Positions 6,741-9,481 of a stretch of DNA of 9,481 nt are shown here, one piece after another (position 1 is the stretch's first letter; each line of letters starts with the position of its first letter). Origin of the DNA: Gammaproteobacteria bacterium (GTDB taxonomy: Bacteria; Pseudomonadota; Gammaproteobacteria; Granulosicoccales; Granulosicoccaceae); assembly GCA_020444765.1 (NCBI GenBank), contig JAGRHW010000126.1, forward strand, positions 1 through 9,481, read 5' to 3'. The notes below the pieces were generated by a model. That model saw only the letters and a list, made by a program, of their open reading frames with translations. It ran no database searches and was not told where the DNA came from. Made by a program: the position numbers and the translations under genes.

Positions 6741-7295
6741 TTACTTTGTGAGTTTGAGATCGGCCTTGAGATCTTTAACTAATTGGGGCGTCTCTTCATT
6801 CAAACGGTTTAGGTGCTCATATGCTGTATCGACTAGCTCGTCGTATTTGTCAGGAAGCGTTGGCTGCAACTCAGCGGTTCGCTTGCTCCGCCGGGCGCGA
6901 TGAAACTTGAGCGCGGTGTCGCGCAGCGAAGATAGTCTCTGCTCCAATTCGGCTGGGAGGTATACCTGAGAGACGTCGGTCGCCTTGACGAAAGTGTCAA
7001 TGACGGCAGGTCCAATCTCGCCGCCATCGGATGCGAGGAACTGCTCGAATGTTGAAACGGCGTCATACAAAGCGGTTTTGTGAGGAAGAATAGCTATTGC
7101 ATTTGCTTGCTCGGTAGCGACGGTAATTCGCTTGGTGTAGCGGTAGGCGCGATAAGAAATACCTGCCATCACAACCGATATTATGGCCGAGACTAGGGCG
7201 GTCCAATCGTCGGCTTCAAGCCCACTAAAGTAGTTGGTCAAGATTTCAACGAGTGTCGGCGTTGGCTCTGTAGGCAAAACGAAGACACCCATCAT
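6741..7295 (-). CDS. Hypothetical membrane-anchored protein
   Basis: I do not recognise this 184-aa protein. One hydrophobic segment lies at about residues 32-48 (TALVSAIISVVMAGISY) and is followed by RAYRYTKR, whose positive charge suggests that the C-terminal 130 residues are cytosolic. That part is charged and helical-looking, including LEQRLSSLRDTALKFHRARR and a C-terminal EHLNRLNEETPQLVKDLKAD stretch that could form a coiled coil. Two adjacent ATG codons (7295 and 7292) are possible starts, with only a weak GAGA-like site upstream. The first codons overlap a REP-like repeat, so the N-terminus may have been altered. It lies 13 bp upstream of the integrase remnant on the same strand and is divergent from the RAYT gene, so it is probably accessory cargo. 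The frame is intact despite its decayed neighbour. Confidence 0.6.
   Translation of the reverse strand: MMGVFVLPTEPTPTLVEILTNYFSGLEADDWTALVSAIISVVMAGISYRAYRYTKRITVATEQANAIAILPHKTALYDAVSTFEQFLASDGGEIGPAVIDTFVKATDVSQVYLPAELEQRLSSLRDTALKFHRARRSKRTAELQPTLPDKYDELVDTAYEHLNRLNEETPQLVKDLKADLKLTK
7274..7292 (+). repeat. REP-like repeat copy, left flank of the RAYT gene
   Basis: AAAACGAAGACACCCAT (7276-7292) matches the hydrolase-end repeat at 14 of 17 positions. With the preceding GC it forms GCAAAAC-N3-GACACC (7274-7289), whose inverse, GGTGTC-N4-GTTTTGC, occurs at 8359-8375 past the RAYT stop. The pair brackets the transposase gene in inverted orientation. Confidence 0.55.
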
Positions 7296-7344
7296 TTGAC
7301 ATCTCAGGGTCGCTGCGTTTATCGTGATCCCTGGTTAGATTCAC

Positions 7345-7350
7345 GGAGGA
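7345..7350 (+). promoter_or_regulatory. Strong ribosome binding site of the RAYT gene
   Basis: GGAGGA ends six nucleotides before the ATG at 7357, fixing the start. Such a good site suggests that the transposase is still translated. Confidence 0.75.
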
Positions 7351-7356
7351 ATCGTC

Positions 7357-8328
7357 ATGCCAACCCCTCGATCTCAACTGATTTCCCTTGACGATACGCC
7401 TTGGTATCACTGCGTTTCCCGCTGTGTGCGAAGAGCCTGGCTATGCGGATTTGATGAGGAGACGGGGACTGACTACGGGTACAGACGAGAATGGATCGTT
7501 GAGAGGCTGGAGTTGCTCAGCCGCGTTTTTTCTATTGAAATCGCCGCTTTTGCCGTGATGAGTAATCACCATCACGTCGTGCTTCGTGTTGATGCTGAAT
7601 CACCAGAAAGGTGGTCGATAGAAGAAGTCATACAACGCTGGCACAGGGTCTACAACGGCACATTCCTAAGCCAGAAATTCGCTACCGGTCAAGCACTTTC
7701 AAAAGACGAAATGAGCGTATTGAAGCGGGATGCAGCGGTGTGGAAGGAGCGGCTGATCTGCGTCAGCTGGTTTATGCGGGCTTTGAACGAACCGATCGCC
7801 CGTGCCGCAAATCAGGAAGACAACTGCACGGGTAAGTTTTTCGAATCAAGATTCAAAAGCCAGGCGCTGCTGGATGAAAAAGCTGTTTTGGCAGCTATGG
7901 TTTATGTCGATCTGAACCCGATACGCGCTCAAATGGCGGAGACACCGGAAGACAGTGAATTCACTAGCATCAAGGCGAGAATCGACCAGCTTATAAACAA
8001 CGCGAACACGGCTTTTCTGGCACCTTTCAACGGTGACGAAAAAGACGCCGTGACTTCCGGTGTGCCTTATCACCTACTGGAATATATTGATCTCGTTGAC
8101 TGGACAGGGCGGGCGGTCCGCGAAGATAAGCGAGGCAGTATTGCCATAAAACTGCCACCCGTTCTTCAGCGCCTCGGGCTGGATAGCGCGGACTGGCTTA
8201 TTTTGGCCACCGAGGTGGAGTCGCTGTTCGGCAACTGGGTGGGATCGCCTAGCCAGATCAATGAAGTTTCCTACCATGTCGGCCAGCGTTGGATCTGCAC
8301 GTCTGAGGGTAGTCGGCGCTTTTTCTGA
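7357..8328 (+). CDS. RAYT: REP-associated tyrosine (Y1/HUH, IS200-like) transposase
   Basis: A 323-aa member of the Y1 transposase superfamily, of the longer REP-associated group rather than the short IS200/IS605 TnpA. These single-strand endonucleases cut and join DNA through a covalent 5'-phosphotyrosine and are linked to spread of REP palindromes. Visible landmarks: an N-terminal PWYHCVSRCVRRAWLCG block (15-31), the HUH metal motif in MSNHHHVVLRV (H71 and H73, with His also as the middle residue), WFMRALNEPIARAANQEDNC (138-157), GKFFESRFKSQALL (159-172), and the nucleophile region VYVDLNPIRA with Tyr183. A C-terminal extension of about 130 aa ends QRWICTSEGSRRFF, as in full-length relatives. 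No frameshift or missing key residue is seen, so it looks active. RAYT genes normally stand alone and are vertically kept; here it is bracketed by inverted GACACC-containing repeats. Confidence 0.92.
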   Translation: MPTPRSQLISLDDTPWYHCVSRCVRRAWLCGFDEETGTDYGYRREWIVERLELLSRVFSIEIAAFAVMSNHHHVVLRVDAESPERWSIEEVIQRWHRVYNGTFLSQKFATGQALSKDEMSVLKRDAAVWKERLICVSWFMRALNEPIARAANQEDNCTGKFFESRFKSQALLDEKAVLAAMVYVDLNPIRAQMAETPEDSEFTSIKARIDQLINNANTAFLAPFNGDEKDAVTSGVPYHLLEYIDLVDWTGRAVREDKRGSIAIKLPPVLQRLGLDSADWLILATEVESLFGNWVGSPSQINEVSYHVGQRWICTSEGSRRFF

Positions 8329-8544
8329 GCTAAACATCCTTTCTTTAGCGACACGGCTGGTGTCGTGTGTTTTGCGCTGTCCGCGGTTCGGTTATCTGGC
8401 CTTCAAAGCCAGGTTTTGATCGTACGGTTGACAAAAACTCCCCAAAATATTCTGAATCCAGGCATAGAAAACGGTGTGTTGGAGGCGTCTGCGACATTTT
8501 TGTCTTGAACGGTGCGTGTCTCGGTTTAGCGGTTTAGTCCGCGG
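8329..8544. other. Non-coding stretch between the RAYT gene and the IS256 remnant
   Basis: Besides the hairpin at 8349-8365, it holds a second small stem, CTGGC (8396-8400) and GCCAG (8408-8412), followed by GTTTTG, which could end RAYT transcription. It also holds a consensus-like TTGACA (8428-8433) without a good -10 partner and a tandem 8-mer CGGTTTAG (8522-8537). No open frame here looks like a gene. It is probably debris from element insertion. Confidence 0.4.
8349..8375 (-). repeat. Hairpin and inverted REP-like copy, right flank of the RAYT gene
   Basis: A perfect 6-bp stem, CGACAC (8349-8354) and GTGTCG (8360-8365) with a 5-nt loop, starts 20 bp after the RAYT stop. The segment GGTGTC-N4-GTTTTGC (8359-8375) is the inverse of the repeat half-sites at 7274-7289. 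The hairpin is followed by TGTGTTTT, so it might double as a weak terminator, but the shared GACAC core favours a REP-type element. Confidence 0.55.
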
Positions 8545-8661
8545 GAGTGTTCAGAGTTTACCGGCAAGTGGTATGAAAAATACGGCCGATCCTATGACGC
8601 GAACTGGGATAAACTCAATATTTTAGACTTGTACCCGTCGGATATACGCAAAGCTACCTAA
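8545..8661 (+). pseudogene. IS256-family (Mutator-type) transposase fragment
   Basis: In the + frame starting at 8545 the translation includes EFTGKWYEKYGRSYDANWDK followed by LNILDLYPSDIRKAT and a TAA (8659-8661). This matches the segment of IS256/Mutator transposases that precedes the highly conserved IRKVIYTTNAIESLN block: KW, the Y-hydrophobic spacing, the W-x-x-N/L region, YP-x-x-IRK. Here the block breaks off after IRKA. About 38 codons survive of a protein of about 400 aa. There is no start, no other domain and no recognisable terminal repeat, so it is a relic. Its end coincides with the stop of the lipoprotein gene on the other strand. Confidence 0.65.
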
Positions 8662-9140
8662 TAGGGCGGCTCGCATGTCTTTTCGAGTTTAAGATAGTTC
8701 ATTAATTCTAGAGCAACCCGCTCTGTTTCACATACGGATACTTGTGACACGACGTCTCTTCCTTCTTCACTTATTGTGCTGCACTCGTCACTGCAGTATA
8801 CCGACAGGAAATAGTCGTGTACGACATCTCTACGTAGTTTTAATTGTTCGTCAGCTCTCTGTTCAAGCTTGCTAGCTTTAATTTTACAACGTCTTAGCAG
8901 CTCGTGTTCGACTAGCGGTTTTTCAAGGAATACTGCTTGTAGTGTTTGTATCTCGGTGTCGGTTAATTCAGTTTCTGGAGCTCTTGCTGCAATTTCGTCT
9001 ATACGCTTTTCCATCAATTCATACCACCCATCATGTACGCAAACACTCTCTATATCACCTCCAGCGCCGGAGTCACTTGTTGCACACGCTACCAATAAAG
9101 TTGACGTCAGAAATATTCCAGGAATTTGGTGTTTGTACAA
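8658..9140 (-). CDS. Putative lipoprotein, unknown function
   Basis: This 160-aa protein carries a short lipoprotein signal: a basic start (YKH), a hydrophobic run and the lipobox LVAC with Cys19 as the lipidation site. The residue after Cys is Ala, which in a Gram-negative cell favours outer-membrane sorting. The mature part has six further Cys (34, 85, 116, 120, 137, 156), enough for three disulfides in the periplasm, and a charged helical middle (about 41-110). I do not recognise the family. TTG is chosen as start because AGGAG (9147-9151 on the + numbering) sits six nucleotides upstream. The stop at 8658-8660 abuts the IS256 relic. The gene is clearly more AT-rich than the left part of the window, which fits acquisition by transfer. 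Confidence 0.68.
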   Translation of the reverse strand: MYKHQIPGIFLTSTLLVACATSDSGAGGDIESVCVHDGWYELMEKRIDEIAARAPETELTDTEIQTLQAVFLEKPLVEHELLRRCKIKASKLEQRADEQLKLRRDVVHDYFLSVYCSDECSTISEEGRDVVSQVSVCETERVALELMNYLKLEKTCEPPY

Positions 9141-9146
9141 AAATTT

Positions 9147-9151
9147 CTCCT
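9147..9151 (-). promoter_or_regulatory. Ribosome binding site deciding the TTG start of the lipoprotein gene
   Basis: AGGAG on the - strand is separated by AAATTT from the TTG at 9140-9138. No ATG in frame precedes the signal peptide, so TTG is the supported start. Confidence 0.7.
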
Positions 9152-9298
9152 TTGTATATGGATATTGGCATTTAGAAGGATTTAATTATTCAGCGATTCC
9201 GAATCAGCAACAGATGCATACTGAATGCAGGCTTTTTGAAGTATGCCTAATAAACTAAACATCTATGCTAATAAATGTAATTTCCCATATATGTAGGT
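9152..9298. promoter_or_regulatory. AT-rich intergenic region upstream of the lipoprotein gene
   Basis: This very AT-rich spacer should contain the lipoprotein promoter, though no clear -35/-10 pair stands out. An 11-bp odd palindrome, GATTC-C-GAATC (9195-9205), could be an operator. No terminator is evident for the partial gene ending at 9299. Confidence 0.3.
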
Positions 9299-9481
9299 TC
9301 ATTGAATTTTATATGTAAATCCCAAGAGGACTCCAGAAACGGTTTTCTCTCTGGTTGGTATTTCGCCAGGAAAATCCTCCGGCAATACATCGCCAACGGC
9401 GAACCCTGTAGCGAGCTTTGTTGTTTTCATTTGGTGATATGCCAGCGTGATGAAAAACTTATCGTTGATTAGGCCAAGCGA
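9299..9481 (-). CDS. C-terminal end of an unidentified protein, possibly an outer-membrane beta-barrel
   Basis: The - frame is open from the right edge to a TGA at 9301-9299, giving the last 60 codons of a gene whose start is outside the window. The residues read as two amphipathic strands: LINDKFFITLAYHQMKTT near the start, and SGVLLGFTYKIQ at the very end. The latter has the alternating hydrophobic/aromatic pattern typical of the last strand of outer-membrane barrels, although the final residue is Gln rather than the usual Phe. Between them lies a loop-like region (GDVLPEDFPGEIPTREK). Frame integrity and the strand pattern support real coding; the family is not identified. It is upstream of, and on the same strand as, the lipoprotein gene, separated by about 158 bp of AT-rich DNA. 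Confidence 0.55.
   Translation of the reverse strand, partial: SLGLINDKFFITLAYHQMKTTKLATGFAVGDVLPEDFPGEIPTREKTVSGVLLGFTYKIQ

Noticed and set aside
6060..7292. The repeats as attL/attR direct repeats of the integrase island
   Set aside because: Copies also occur in tandem, at 6143-6162 and inverted beyond the RAYT gene, and there is no tRNA gene. A dispersed repeat family explains them better than two recombination sites.
8428..8460. Orphan promoter starting with TTGACA
   Set aside because: No acceptable -10 hexamer lies at 16-18 bp spacing, and there is no gene directly downstream.
8522..8537. Tandem CGGTTTAG octamer
   Set aside because: Only two short copies are present with no wider context; too small to interpret.
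8869..9258. 129-codon + frame opposite the lipoprotein
   Set aside because: It is antisense to the lipoprotein gene, which has a lipobox and a proper ribosome binding site, and its product is low-complexity Ser/Cys/Ile-rich.

Overview
The window looks like the chromosome of a GC-rich proteobacterium, most likely a gammaproteobacterium. The basis is a TRAP carboxylate transporter with an IclR regulator, an SLC13 permease carrying RCK_C (TrkA_C) domains, and a REP-associated (RAYT, IS200-like) transposase, a family common in that class. No rRNA, tRNA or CRISPR is visible, so the assignment rests on protein families and base composition only.

Left part (1-5007), ordinary GC-rich metabolic and transport genes. 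It opens with the 3' end of a TRAP small permease (dctQ-type), followed by a complete TRAP large permease (dctM-type) and an IclR-family regulator, all on + and closely spaced, closed by a strong intrinsic terminator (2494-2527). The regulator probably controls uptake or catabolism of the organic acid imported by the TRAP system. Next, on -, is an unrecognised 82-aa protein built from only 12 amino-acid types. Then comes a TTG-started SLC13 permease with two cytosolic RCK_C domains.

Middle (5008-6109). An alpha/beta hydrolase of the dienelactone/PAF-acetylhydrolase type follows the permease by 31 bp. Its 3' end carries an in-frame 21-bp tandem duplication.

Right part (6110-9481), an accessory region. 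It holds a decayed tyrosine-integrase remnant (two frameshifts, one internal TGA, no catalytic domain), a small membrane-anchored hypothetical protein, and an apparently intact RAYT transposase. Beyond these lie a short IS256-type (Mutator) transposase remnant, an AT-rich orphan lipoprotein gene, and the C-terminal end of a possible outer-membrane beta-barrel protein running off the right edge.

The most interesting signal is a dispersed repeat with consensus GAAAAAATCAAGACACCCAC. It occurs twice in tandem at the hydrolase 3' end, once degenerate at 6143-6162, and in related form on both sides of the RAYT gene in inverted orientation (7274-7289 and 8359-8375, sharing the halves GCAAAAC and GACACC). 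I infer that this is the REP-like substrate of the resident RAYT transposase; a genome-wide search is needed to test this. The second signal is the 82-aa, glycine/alanine/glutamine-rich, strongly acidic protein at 2530-2778, which has a plausible ribosome binding site and a loosely double-glycine-leader-like segment.
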